A DNA stretch of 64,000 nucleotides, taken from assembly GCF_012272825.1 (NCBI RefSeq), contig NZ_JAAWWS010000157.1, positions 46,918 through 110,917 on the forward strand, given 5' to 3'. The position numbers were made by a program, and so were the translations under genes. This DNA is from Wenzhouxiangella sp. XN79A (GTDB lineage: Bacteria; Pseudomonadota; Gammaproteobacteria; Xanthomonadales; Wenzhouxiangellaceae). Of the stretch, positions 11,773 to 20,366 are shown one piece after another. Position 1 is the first letter of the stretch. The number at the start of each line of letters is the position of its first letter. The notes beneath the pieces were generated by a model. That model saw nothing but the letters and a program-made list of their open reading frames with translations. It did not search any database and was not told the origin of the DNA.

Positions 11773-12433
11773 GCCGCTTCGCGTGCGCCTCGGCGCGGTA
11801 CTCCTGCCGTGTCTGTTCGCGCTGGGCTGCGCCGGCCCGGCGGATCCGAGCGCCGCGCCGCGCTCCGTGGCCGTCGAACCGCGCGGCGAGTTCGCGACGA
11901 TCGAGATCGACGACCAGCACCGGATCATCGAGCGGCTCGCCGCGCGGGAGGCAGCCGCCGTCGAGCAGGTCCTCGCCGCACCGGAGCGCTACAACCCGGC
12001 CGTGCTCTATGCGCTGTCGGCGGCGCTGTTCGAGCAGGACCGCAAGCGCGAAGCGGCGTTCTGGTTCTATTCCGGTCAGCTCAAGGCGCGCAGCGATGCC
12101 AACAAGGCGCTGGACACCGGCGCCCACCAGGCGGTCTCGGTCCTCAACGAGCGCTACGGCGGGCCGATCAATACCTGGACCTTCCAGGACCGCGCGCTGT
12201 TGAGAACCGTCGTCGAACGCGTCGTCGAGGCCGACCGCGAGGCCGCCCGCAACTACGACCCGCGCTGGATCGCCCTGCACGGCCTCGACGCGTTCACCGA
12301 AGACACCCTCCGCTTCGTCGACGAATCGGCCTGGCCCGACATCGACGAGACGACCCGCAGTGACTACCTGGCCAACTTCCATCGCGCGATGGACGCCATG
12401 GACGCGCGCGATGCGGCGGCCGATGCGAAGTAG
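11762..12433 (+). CDS. Putative secreted protein or lipoprotein of unknown function
   Basis: From the GTG that overlaps the previous gene by 11 bp the product is 223 residues. The N-terminus (RVRLGAVLLPCLFALGC) looks like a lipoprotein signal, with the Cys at the expected place but an imperfect lipobox (F-A-L-G-C). The mature part is mainly helical with a Sel1/TPR-like feel (YNPAVLYALSAALFEQDRKREAAFWFYSGQLKA). A TTG 18 bp upstream is an alternative start. No specific family is recognised. Confidence 0.6.
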   Translation: MSAEPLRVRLGAVLLPCLFALGCAGPADPSAAPRSVAVEPRGEFATIEIDDQHRIIERLAAREAAAVEQVLAAPERYNPAVLYALSAALFEQDRKREAAFWFYSGQLKARSDANKALDTGAHQAVSVLNERYGGPINTWTFQDRALLRTVVERVVEADREAARNYDPRWIALHGLDAFTEDTLRFVDESAWPDIDETTRSDYLANFHRAMDAMDARDAAADAK

Positions 12434-12496
12434 CGCTCCGGTCGCAGGTGGGCCGAAGATCACTCGCTGTTGATTCGTCGGACCGACAATTCCAGC

Positions 12497-13909
12497 ATGA
12501 CCGATCTTGCCATCGTCTGGTTCCGCCGCGATTTCCGCCTGGCCGACAACCCCGCCCTGGACCACGCGCGGAAGCACCATCAACGGGTGCTGCCCGTCTA
12601 CATCCATGATCCCGAGGTCCTGGGCAACTGGGCGCCGGGGGCGGCCAGCCGCTGGTGGCTGCACCACGCGCTGGCCGACCTGGCCGAACGGCTGGACGAC
12701 CGCGGCGCGCCGCTGGTCCTGCGCGAGGGGGCGGCCGGCGACGAGCTGGCGCGGCTGGTCGAGGAGACCGGCGCCGGCGCGGTCTACTGGAACCGGTTGT
12801 ACGAGCCGGCGATCGTCGAGCGCGATACGACGATCAAGTCGGACCTGAAGGGCCGGGGCCTCGACGTCGAGAGCTTCCGCGCCGCGCTGCTGTTCGAACC
12901 CTGGGAGCTGCTGCGCGACGGCGAGCGGTTCTACAAGGTCTTCACCCCGTACTGGAAGCGGATGCAGGCCGACTGGCGCGCCGTGTCCAGCCGGCCCGAG
13001 CCACGCGAGCTGACCGGTCCCTCCGAGGTGCCGGATTCCGTTTCGCTGGACGACCTGGCGCTGCTGCCGGACATCGACTGGGCCGATGGCCTGCGCGACC
13101 GCTGGGAGGTCGGCGAACTGGCCGGCCGCCGTCGGCTGGACCATTTCGTCGACGACGGTGTCGCCGACTACGAGAACGAGCGCGACCGGCCCGACCATCG
13201 CGGCACCTCGTCGCTGTCGCCGTACCTGCATTTCGGCCACGTCTCGCCGGTCCAGGTGGTCGAGGCCCTGGAACCGTCCGGCGAGCTGCCGGGCGGCAAG
13301 GGACCGCTGGGCTTCGTCCGCGAGCTGGCCTGGCGCGAATTCTCGACGCTGTTGCTGTTCCACAACCCGGACCTGCCCGATACACCGATGCAGGAAAAGT
13401 TCGCCGACTTCCCGTGGCGCACGCGCGAGGACTACGCCGACGATCTCGAGACCTGGACGCGCGGCAGGACCGGCGTGCCGATCGTCGACGCCGGCATGCG
13501 CGAGCTGTGGCACGAGGGCTGGATGCACAACCGGGTCCGGATGATCGTTGCCTCCTACCTGACCAAGAACCTGTTGATCCCGTGGCAGGAAGGGGCGAAG
13601 TGGTTCTGGGACACGCTCGTGGATGCCGATCTCGGCAACAACACCCAGGGTTGGCAGTGGACCGCCGGCTGCGGCGCCGATGCCGCGCCGTATTTCCGTG
13701 TCTTCAACCCCGAACTGCAGGCCGACAAGTTCGACCCCGACGCCGCCTACATCCATCGCTGGTGCCCCGAGCTGGAGGGGCTGGACCTCAAGCAGCTGAA
13801 GAAGCTCGACGACGCCGAGCGCAGGCGGCGCGGCTATCCGCCGATGCAGGTCGACCTGAAGGCCAGCCGCCAGCGGGCGCTGGACGCCTACCAGGCCATC
13901 AAGGGCTGA
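12497..13909 (+). CDS. phr: Deoxyribodipyrimidine photolyase (class I cryptochrome/photolyase family)
   Basis: Light-driven repair of cyclobutane pyrimidine dimers. An N-terminal antenna-binding domain (IVWFRRDFRLADNPAL) is followed by the FAD domain with the signatures RGTSSLSPYLHFG, GVPIVDAGMREL and WTAGCGADAAPYFRVFNP. 470 residues equals E. coli PhrB in size. The chosen ATG gives the canonical N-terminus (MTDLAIVWFRRD); the frame extends a few codons upstream to a TTG. It appears to stand alone and converges with the next gene across a strong hairpin. Confidence 0.95.
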   Translation: MTDLAIVWFRRDFRLADNPALDHARKHHQRVLPVYIHDPEVLGNWAPGAASRWWLHHALADLAERLDDRGAPLVLREGAAGDELARLVEETGAGAVYWNRLYEPAIVERDTTIKSDLKGRGLDVESFRAALLFEPWELLRDGERFYKVFTPYWKRMQADWRAVSSRPEPRELTGPSEVPDSVSLDDLALLPDIDWADGLRDRWEVGELAGRRRLDHFVDDGVADYENERDRPDHRGTSSLSPYLHFGHVSPVQVVEALEPSGELPGGKGPLGFVRELAWREFSTLLLFHNPDLPDTPMQEKFADFPWRTREDYADDLETWTRGRTGVPIVDAGMRELWHEGWMHNRVRMIVASYLTKNLLIPWQEGAKWFWDTLVDADLGNNTQGWQWTAGCGADAAPYFRVFNPELQADKFDPDAAYIHRWCPELEGLDLKQLKKLDDAERRRRGYPPMQVDLKASRQRALDAYQAIKG

Positions 13910-13919
13910 TCCGAGGGAC

Positions 13920-13942
13920 TGCGCCGGCGGCCTGCCGGCGCA
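13920..13942. terminator. Hairpin between convergent genes, possible bidirectional terminator
   Basis: A perfect 9-bp GC stem (TGCGCCGGC / GCCGGCGCA) with a 5-nt loop lies in the 40-bp gap between the photolyase and the oppositely oriented acetyltransferase-peptidase gene. There is no T-run on either side, so intrinsic termination would be weak; the position is what suggests the role. Confidence 0.5.
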
Positions 13943-13949
13943 CTTGCCA

Positions 13950-14939
13950 TCAGGTCGTCCGCGGGTCCACGTGGCGGTGGTAGCACCAGTGCCACGGCTC
14001 CCAGTCGATGTTGTGCCGGTTGTTGTTCGGGTACGACTCGTGAAAGCCATACATGCCGGCCCGGGCCTTCAGCCATTCGTAGGCACGCGACATCGAGAAC
14101 TCGGCGCTCAGCGGGGAAACGCCCGGCGTGGTCAGGTCCAGCGCGCAGCCGCTGTGATGCTCGCTGTAGCCCGGCGCAGCGCTACTGCGAAGGATCCGAC
14201 CCATCGGGGTGTTGGCGTTCAGTTTCTTGCGGATCAAGCCGGCCTGGTAGGCCACGGTGCGAAAGCCGGACACCGGCTGCAGCTCGATGTTGCTGCGCTG
14301 GGCATCGGTCTTCATGGCTTTCCAGGCGTCCGCGGCGGCCCGGTCGAGCTGGATGTCGCGGTCGAAGATGTCGGCGCCGATCGACAGGCAGTCGGTGTTC
14401 TCCGGAATCATCCGCAGCCGATAGCGTACGCCGTAGTTGGACGGAATGCCCAGTTCGCGATGCAGCTCGGCAACCCGCCGTTGCCAGTCCTCGGCGTCCT
14501 CGACGAGATCGCGCGCCAGCGTCACCGGCTCGCCTTCACCGGCGGTGACGGTGGCCTGGTAGCCGAGCTTCTCCATGAACGACCAGGCCTGCGGTTTGAC
14601 CGTGCACTCCAGCCGACCGATGCCGAAGGAGCGGGCATGTTTCTCGACCGCCCGGACCAGCCTGCGCGTTGCGTCGGCGTGCGCGGCCTTGGGGTCGAGG
14701 TACATCGCCATCAGGCGCGCTCGATCGAGGTCCAGCGCCGCCATGCCGACCAGCTGGCGATTCTCGATCGCGATCAGCAGCGACTCGTCCGGCAGCAGCT
14801 TCAGCAGGTTCTTTTCGATGTTCTCCCGCTGGGTCGCGGGTTGGGTCTTCATCAGGTCCGGGAGTCGGTTCCGGATCAGTCCGGCCAGGCGGGAAAGTTC
14901 GGCTCGGCGGGCAGGGCGAATGCGCAGGGTGGGATTCAT
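13950..14939 (-). CDS. GNAT acetyltransferase fused to M15B (VanY-type) D,D-carboxypeptidase
   Basis: 329 residues in two parts. Residues 3-150 look like a GNAT N-acetyltransferase (IRPARRAELSRLAGLI..., later ESLLIAIENRQLVGMAAL and a C-terminal FMEKLGYQ motif). Residues 195-329 are a peptidase M15B/VanY domain with R227 in SGFRT, the zinc motif SxHxxGxAxD (S259, H261, D268) and the catalytic ExxH (E314, H317). All M15 catalytic residues are present. There is no signal peptide or membrane helix, so the enzyme should be cytoplasmic, unlike most VanY-type D,D-carboxypeptidases. The ATG was chosen over a TTG one codon upstream. Domain calls are from motifs; substrates are unknown. Confidence 0.8.
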   Translation of the reverse strand: MNPTLRIRPARRAELSRLAGLIRNRLPDLMKTQPATQRENIEKNLLKLLPDESLLIAIENRQLVGMAALDLDRARLMAMYLDPKAAHADATRRLVRAVEKHARSFGIGRLECTVKPQAWSFMEKLGYQATVTAGEGEPVTLARDLVEDAEDWQRRVAELHRELGIPSNYGVRYRLRMIPENTDCLSIGADIFDRDIQLDRAAADAWKAMKTDAQRSNIELQPVSGFRTVAYQAGLIRKKLNANTPMGRILRSSAAPGYSEHHSGCALDLTTPGVSPLSAEFSMSRAYEWLKARAGMYGFHESYPNNNRHNIDWEPWHWCYHRHVDPRTT

Positions 14940-14948
14940 CAAGGGGCC

Positions 14949-14979
14949 TTGAGTCTCGATCGGGGTGGATTGCTATAGT
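14949..14979 (+). promoter_or_regulatory. Putative sigma-70 promoter for the 169-aa hypothetical gene
   Basis: TATAGT at 14974-14979 as the -10, with TTGAGT 19 bp upstream as a rather widely spaced -35. It lies in the divergent gap after the GNAT-peptidase gene and would give a leader of about 25 nt. Confidence 0.4.
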
Positions 14980-15009
14980 TCGTATCCCCCCTGGAAACGG
15001 TACGCAGCC

Positions 15010-15519
15010 TTGAAAACGCTCGTAGTATCGCTGATTTTCCTGCCGTTTGCAGCCGTCGTGCTGGCCGTTCCACTGCATCGCCTGGTGCTTCCACTGTGGC
15101 CCGAACCGGTGGTCGAACGGCTGGACGCCGATAACCGACCGGTGCTCGAACCGGCCAGCCGGGTCGACGCACCGGCAACGGTCCGCTCCCGGCCGCACAG
15201 CGCCGCGGTCATCGACCGGGTCGACGGGGCGCCGATTCTCGGCTACGTGGTCGGCCTGCGCGACGCCGACGGGGTCACTCGGCCGCCACCGGCCGACGGA
15301 TTCTGGTGGCCGGCCGTCGTGCTGCCCGAGTGCACGCTCGGCGTCAGTCGGCAGCGCGTCGTCGACTGGCTGCCGTGCGCCGGCATCGAGCGGGTTCACC
15401 ATCCCAACCGCCTGAGCTCTGTGGCCCGGTTCCGGGTCGCACTCGATCGGCTGCTCGGCGCCCCGCCGGTCATTCCGGTCGACGCGCTGCGTCATGAAAC
15501 CGAAACGAACGCCGGGTAG
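15010..15519 (+). CDS. Hypothetical protein with N-terminal membrane anchor
   Basis: From the TTG start the product is 169 residues: a single N-terminal hydrophobic segment (LVVSLIFLPFAAVVLAVPL) followed by a soluble domain without recognised family. It contains two cysteines (VVLPECTLG, WLPCAG) that could pair outside the membrane. A GTG 45 bp upstream is a possible start, but it overlaps the predicted -10. A terminator with a long T-run follows, so it looks monocistronic. Confidence 0.5.
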   Translation: MKTLVVSLIFLPFAAVVLAVPLHRLVLPLWPEPVVERLDADNRPVLEPASRVDAPATVRSRPHSAAVIDRVDGAPILGYVVGLRDADGVTRPPPADGFWWPAVVLPECTLGVSRQRVVDWLPCAGIERVHHPNRLSSVARFRVALDRLLGAPPVIPVDALRHETETNAG

Positions 15520-15600
15520 TCTTGCCTCGGTTCGGGGTCGGGCAAGTGGACTCCGGACCGGCCCGCTCCCGGCGCGGTGCCGAGGCTCCAATCGCTTTCG

Positions 15601-15633
15601 AGCGCCTGCGGACCCCGCGGGCGCTTTTTTTTT
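15601..15633 (+). terminator. Rho-independent terminator
   Basis: The stem AGCGCCTGCGG / CCGCGGGCGCT (one G-T wobble) closes a 3-nt loop and is followed by nine T residues. It lies about 80 bp downstream of the 169-codon gene on the + strand and is the clearest intrinsic terminator in the window. Confidence 0.85.
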
Positions 15634-15695
15634 GGGCGAGGGGCTCGTGTTGCTTTCGTTCTCCGTGGTGCTCGCCCGCGCTCGCTGGCCTCCAG

Positions 15696-16613
15696 TCACC
15701 GGTCAACAGCCCCGGTCAAGCCCTCCGCATCGGCGATGTCGTCGAGGCCGTGGACAGCCATCAGCAGCCGTTCGAAGCCCAGGGCGACGCCGGCGCAGTC
15801 GGGCAGGCCGGCGTCGAGGGCGGCCAGCAGGGCATCGTCGACCGGCATTTCCGGGCGGCCGAGGCTGCGCCGGGTCGCGTTGTCGGCCTCGAAGCGACGG
15901 CGCTGCTCGGCCGGGTCGGTCAGTTCGTGGTAGCCGTTGGCCAGCTCCAGCGGTCCGGCGAAGACTTCGAAGCGCTCCGCGGTGCGTGGGTCATCCGGGC
16001 TGAGTCGGGCCAGTGCGGCCTGGCAGGCCGGAAAACGCTGGATGACGGTCAACCGGCCGGGCGCCAGGCGAGGCTGGATGCGCATCGCCAGCAGCCAGTC
16101 GTACAGGCCGCTGCGATCGAGCCCGTCCGGGGCCTCGGGCAGCGCCTCGGCAATCCGTTCGACATCGGCCCGGTGCGGGTCGAAGCCGAGCACGGCGCGG
16201 GCCTCGTCGGTCCAGTGGGTCTGGACCACGGTCCAGTCGCGGTCCGGTCCGGCATGGCGGATCAACGCGATCACCTCGTCGGCCAGGCGCCGGGCGTCGA
16301 ACCCCGTGCGGTACCACTCCAGCATCCAGAATTCGCGGCGGTGATGTCGGCCGTGTTCGCCGGCGCGGACCACCGGCCCCAGTTCGTACAGGTCGCCGGC
16401 GCCGGCGGCCAGCAAGCGCTTGTGGGCATATTCCGGCGAGGTCCTCAGATAGCCGCCGTCGGCCAGCGCGACGCTGTCGAGGTGGACGTCGGTGACGCCG
16501 GCGACGGTGAGCTCGGTGCCGACCTCGAGCACGTCGCGCTCGGCGAAGAAAGCGCGGATGCGGGCGGCCAGGCCGGCGCGCCGGGCCAGCCGTCGGCGCA
16601 GCGGCGTGCTCAT
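15696..16613 (-). CDS. epmA: Elongation factor P--(R)-beta-lysine ligase
   Basis: A LysRS-like class II synthetase fold without the anticodon domain; it attaches (R)-beta-lysine to EF-P to help ribosomes through polyproline. Seen motifs: LRTSPEYAHKRLLAAG, the motif-2 arginine region HRREFWMLEWYR, and motif 3 GVALGFERLLMAVHG. 305 residues, slightly under E. coli EpmA (325). Its ATG overlaps the ppx stop (ATGA), so it is translationally coupled to ppx. The usual partners epmB and efp are not in the window. Confidence 0.93.
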   Translation of the reverse strand: MSTPLRRRLARRAGLAARIRAFFAERDVLEVGTELTVAGVTDVHLDSVALADGGYLRTSPEYAHKRLLAAGAGDLYELGPVVRAGEHGRHHRREFWMLEWYRTGFDARRLADEVIALIRHAGPDRDWTVVQTHWTDEARAVLGFDPHRADVERIAEALPEAPDGLDRSGLYDWLLAMRIQPRLAPGRLTVIQRFPACQAALARLSPDDPRTAERFEVFAGPLELANGYHELTDPAEQRRRFEADNATRRSLGRPEMPVDDALLAALDAGLPDCAGVALGFERLLMAVHGLDDIADAEGLTGAVDR

Positions 16614-18139
16614 GCCGCCGGTCCGGTGCCCGGCAGCGGGTCGGCCAGCCGACCGATCTTCAGCCTGAGGCCGATCCGGTCGAGCTGGGTACGCTGCAGC
16701 GCAAGGCTGCGCGAAGACAGCGGATGGCGTCCCGCCCAGCCCTCGGGCAGCAGCAGGGTCAGCCGCTTGCCGTCGGACTGCAGCGCGAAGTCGGGCAGGT
16801 CGCTGTCGGAGCGCGAACGGCACAGTGCAACCGACAGCCGGATCAGCGCCAGCATCACCCGGGCCGCGTCGCGCAGTCGTTCGGGCAGGGCCTCCAGTGC
16901 ATCGCCCGGAATCCGGCGGCGCTGGTAGCGCAGCAGGAAGGCCATCAGCTCCTGTTCCTGGCGCGAGAAGCCGGCCATGTCGGCGTGTTCGACCACGTAG
17001 GCGCTGTGCAGCTGGTAGTGGCTGTGGGCGATGCCGAGGCCGATCTCGTGCAGACGGCAGGCCCAGTCGAGCAGGTCGTGGTGGGCGCGCCGAAGTGCGT
17101 GGGCTTCGGCCACCTGCTCGAAGCCGGCCAGCGCGAAGTCGCGCACGCGCTCGGCCTGGGCCCGGTCGACGCCGAACCGCTCGGCCATTGCAACGACGCT
17201 GGTCTCGCGCGGGTCGCGGTGCTCCAGTCGGCCGAACAGGTCGACCAGCACGCCTTCGCGCAGCGCGTAGGGACTGATGTCGAGCCGCTCGATGCCGAAG
17301 CTGTCCATGCAGGCCTCGAGAATCAGCAGACCGCCGGCGATCACCGGCTGACGGCGGGTCGAGAGTCCGGGCAGCTCGATGGCCTCGGTCCGGCCGGCCG
17401 CCAGGACCCGGCGACGCAGGTCGGCCAGATCGCCCGGCGACAGCGGGCGCGGCGTTTCCCCATCGCGGGCGGCGCAGATGGCCTGCAGCGCGCGGATCGT
17501 CCCCGAAGTGCCGATGGCTCGCTGCCAGCCGACCCCGCGCAGGTTGGCCTGGACGGCCAGCAGCTCCTCGGCGATTTCCTCGCGCATCCGGATCCAGGCG
17601 CGTTCGGTGATCCGTCCGTCCGGGAAGGCCTTCCGAGTGACCGATACGCAGCCGTATTGAAGGCTTTCGGTCAGCTCGGGATCGCGGCTGCGGCCGGCGA
17701 CGATCTCGGTCGAGCCGCCACCGATGTCGATGACCACACGGGCCGCTTCCTGGGTGGCGGTGCCCAACCGCGCGCCGAGCCAGACCAGGCGGGCTTCTTC
17801 GCGTCCGCTGATGATGTCGATCGGACAGCCCAGCGCGGTTTCGGCCACGACCAGGAATGGCCGGGGCGACCGGAGCCGGCGGAAGGTCTGGGTGCCGACC
17901 GCGCGAATCTGGCGATTGGGGATGCCGGCCAGCCGCTGGCCGAACCGGGCCAGGCAGCCGAGCGCCCGGTCGTGGGTTTCGCGATCGAGCTGTCCTTCGT
18001 CGTCCAGCCCGCCGGCGATGCGCACCATTTCGCGGATCCGGTCGATGACTCGCAGCTCGCCGTGTTCGCGGCGGGCCACCACCATGTGGAAGCTGTTGCT
18101 GCCGAGGTCGACGGCGGCGTAGAGATCGCGTTCGGGCAT
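16610..18139 (-). CDS. ppx: Exopolyphosphatase, Ppx/GppA family
   Basis: Releases phosphate from the ends of polyphosphate chains, opposing Ppk. The ASKHA-fold phosphate-1 motif (AAVDLGSNSFHMVV) is at the N-terminus, followed by a catalytic region with SGREEARL, the DIGGGSTE phosphate-2 motif and GTSGTIRAL, and a C-terminal HD-like domain with the DWACRLHEIGLGIAHSHY helix. 509 residues matches E. coli Ppx (513). It lies 49 bp downstream of ppk; a TATCAT in that gap could be a separate promoter. The related GppA activity on pppGpp cannot be excluded from sequence alone. Confidence 0.92.
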   Translation of the reverse strand: MPERDLYAAVDLGSNSFHMVVARREHGELRVIDRIREMVRIAGGLDDEGQLDRETHDRALGCLARFGQRLAGIPNRQIRAVGTQTFRRLRSPRPFLVVAETALGCPIDIISGREEARLVWLGARLGTATQEAARVVIDIGGGSTEIVAGRSRDPELTESLQYGCVSVTRKAFPDGRITERAWIRMREEIAEELLAVQANLRGVGWQRAIGTSGTIRALQAICAARDGETPRPLSPGDLADLRRRVLAAGRTEAIELPGLSTRRQPVIAGGLLILEACMDSFGIERLDISPYALREGVLVDLFGRLEHRDPRETSVVAMAERFGVDRAQAERVRDFALAGFEQVAEAHALRRAHHDLLDWACRLHEIGLGIAHSHYQLHSAYVVEHADMAGFSRQEQELMAFLLRYQRRRIPGDALEALPERLRDAARVMLALIRLSVALCRSRSDSDLPDFALQSDGKRLTLLLPEGWAGRHPLSSRSLALQRTQLDRIGLRLKIGRLADPLPGTGPAA

Positions 18140-18188
18140 GCAGCGGGTGGACGGCCGGATCGAGGTCCCGATGATACCCGTCGCCGAC

Positions 18189-20366
18189 TCAGCCGGCGTC
18201 GCGGGCGCGCTCGATCAGCGTTTCCTGCAGCCGGCGCGGCGCGTCACCGTCGTCCGGCCAGGCGTGTCGGTAGCTGCCGTCGGGTTCGAGGATCCAGGCC
18301 TCGCGGTTGTCGGCGTAGGCCAGTTTGATCGCCTCCTCGAAGACCCGCGCGGCCAGTTTCGGCTCGAGCAGCGGGAAGGCGGCCTCGACGCGCTGGAACA
18401 GGTTGCGCTCCATCCAGTCGGCGCTGGAGGCCCAGGTCTCGGGCTCGCCGCCGTTGATGAAACAGTAGACGCGTGAATGCTCGAGGAAGCGGCCGAGGAT
18501 CGAGCGCACCTGGATGGTTTCCGACAGGCCGGGTACACCGGGCCGCAGGCAGCAGGTGCCGCGGACCACCAGCCGGATCGGCACCCCGGCGCGCGAGGCG
18601 CGGTAGAGCGCGCGGATCACGCGCGGCTCGGTCAGCGAGTTCATCTTGGCATGGATGCCGCAGGGCCGGCCTGCGGCGGCATGGGCGGCTTCGCCTTCGA
18701 TTCGTTCGAGCAGCCAGTCGTGCAGGTCGAACGGCGACTGGACCAGGTGGGCGAGCTTCGGTGCCCGGCCCAGACCGGACAACTGCTGGAACAGCAGGTG
18801 GACGTCCTGGCCGAAGTCCGGGTCGGCGGTCAGCAGCGCGAAATCGGTATAGCCCTTGGCCGTGCCCTGGTGGTAGTTGCCGGTGCCGAGATGAACATAA
18901 CGCTTCAAGCGGCGCCGTTCGCGGCGCACGATCAGCATCATCTTGGCGTGGGTCTTGTGGCCGACCACGCCGTAGACGACCTGCACGCCGGCTTCCTGCA
19001 GCCGGGTGGCCAGCGTGATGTTGGCTTCCTCGTCGAAGCGCGCGCGCAACTCGACGACCACGGTCACGTCCTTGCCGGCCCGCGCGGCTTCGATCAGCAG
19101 GCTGACCATCGCCGAGTCGGCGCCGGTGCGGTACAGCGTCTGCTTGATCGCCAGCACGTCCGGGTCGGCCACGGCCTGGCGCAGCAGCTCGACGGTGGGC
19201 GCGAAGCCGTCGTAGGGGTGGTGCAGCAGCCAGTCGCGCCGGCGCAGCGCGGCGAACAGGTCGTTGCCGGCGGCCAGCGGCGCCGGCAGCGCCGGCTGGA
19301 ACGGCGGGTAGAGCAGATCGGGGCGGTCGGCGTCGTCGCACAGCGCGACCATCCGGTTGAGGTTGACCGGACCGTCGCAGCGGTACACATCGTCGTCGTC
19401 GAGCCCGAACTTCGTGGTCAGCAGCTTGGCGACGTGCTCGGGGCAGTTCTCCGCCAGCTCCAGCCGGACAGCCTGGGCGAAGCCGCGTTCGAGCAGCTCG
19501 CCTTCCAGCGCCCGGGCGAGGTCCTCGATTTCCTCCTCGTCGACGAACAACTCGGAGTTGCGGGTGACGCGGAACTGGTAGCAGCCGCGCACCTTCATTC
19601 CGGGGAACAACTCGTTGATGAACTCGTGAAGGATCGAGGACAGGAACACGAAGTCGTTTCCGCCCTTGCTGTAGCTCTTCGGGATGCGGATCAGGCGCGG
19701 CAGCGAGCGCGGTGCGCGGACCAGCGCCAGGCCGGGATCGCGGCCGAAGGCGTCTCGGCCTTCGAGCTCGACGGCGAAGTTCAGCGACTTGTTCAGGATG
19801 CGCGGGAACGGGTGGACCGGGTCCAGCCCCAGCGGGCTGAGCACCGGCATCAGTTCACGGCGGAAGTGGCCGTGCAGCCACTTGTGCTGCTTTTTCGACC
19901 ACTTCGAACGTTTCAGGATCCGGATGCCCTCGCCCTTGAGCGCGGGCGTCAGTTCGTCGTTGAGCACCCGGTACTGGGCCTGGACCAGCTCCGAGACCGC
20001 CGCCCGGATCGCCTCCAGCGTAGCCGCCGGAGTCAGGTTGTCCGGACCGGGTTGCTGCGCGCCGTGCTGCAGACGCTGCCGGATCGAGGCGACCCGAACT
20101 TCGAAGAATTCGTCGAGGTTGGTGCAGGAGATGCACAGGAAACGGACCCGCTCGAGCAGCGGAATGCCCGGGTCGCGGGCCAGTTCCAGCACCCGGCGGG
20201 TGAAGCACAGCAGGCTGAGTTCGCGGTTGAGATACAGCGAGGGCGCGTCGAGATCGTCGTCGGTCCAGTGTGGTAGCGGGGCGGCCTGCTGCGGGATGCG
20301 GGCCGCCGGCCCGCTGGAAGGATCGGTGTCGGTCGAGTCGGCGTCGGTCGGGTCGCGGTCGGCCAT
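18189..20366 (-). CDS. ppk1: Polyphosphate kinase 1
   Basis: Makes polyphosphate from ATP by way of a phosphohistidine. The N-terminal domain begins YLNRELSLLCFTRRVLE; the two phospholipase-D-like catalytic domains follow, with the KTHAKMML motif containing the probable phosphorylated histidine H473. 725 residues; a 40-residue Asp/Pro-rich N-terminal extension precedes the conserved start. The ATG immediately follows the phoB stop, so the kinase should be made with PhoB, and polyphosphate synthesis is probably phosphate-regulated. Confidence 0.95.
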   Translation of the reverse strand: MADRDPTDADSTDTDPSSGPAARIPQQAAPLPHWTDDDLDAPSLYLNRELSLLCFTRRVLELARDPGIPLLERVRFLCISCTNLDEFFEVRVASIRQRLQHGAQQPGPDNLTPAATLEAIRAAVSELVQAQYRVLNDELTPALKGEGIRILKRSKWSKKQHKWLHGHFRRELMPVLSPLGLDPVHPFPRILNKSLNFAVELEGRDAFGRDPGLALVRAPRSLPRLIRIPKSYSKGGNDFVFLSSILHEFINELFPGMKVRGCYQFRVTRNSELFVDEEEIEDLARALEGELLERGFAQAVRLELAENCPEHVAKLLTTKFGLDDDDVYRCDGPVNLNRMVALCDDADRPDLLYPPFQPALPAPLAAGNDLFAALRRRDWLLHHPYDGFAPTVELLRQAVADPDVLAIKQTLYRTGADSAMVSLLIEAARAGKDVTVVVELRARFDEEANITLATRLQEAGVQVVYGVVGHKTHAKMMLIVRRERRRLKRYVHLGTGNYHQGTAKGYTDFALLTADPDFGQDVHLLFQQLSGLGRAPKLAHLVQSPFDLHDWLLERIEGEAAHAAAGRPCGIHAKMNSLTEPRVIRALYRASRAGVPIRLVVRGTCCLRPGVPGLSETIQVRSILGRFLEHSRVYCFINGGEPETWASSADWMERNLFQRVEAAFPLLEPKLAARVFEEAIKLAYADNREAWILEPDGSYRHAWPDDGDAPRRLQETLIERARDAG

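Noticed and set aside
11756..14050. A 764-codon open frame antisense to the lipoprotein and photolyase genes
   Set aside because: High GC at third positions keeps antisense frames open. The + strand genes have clear families, and the antisense translation has none.
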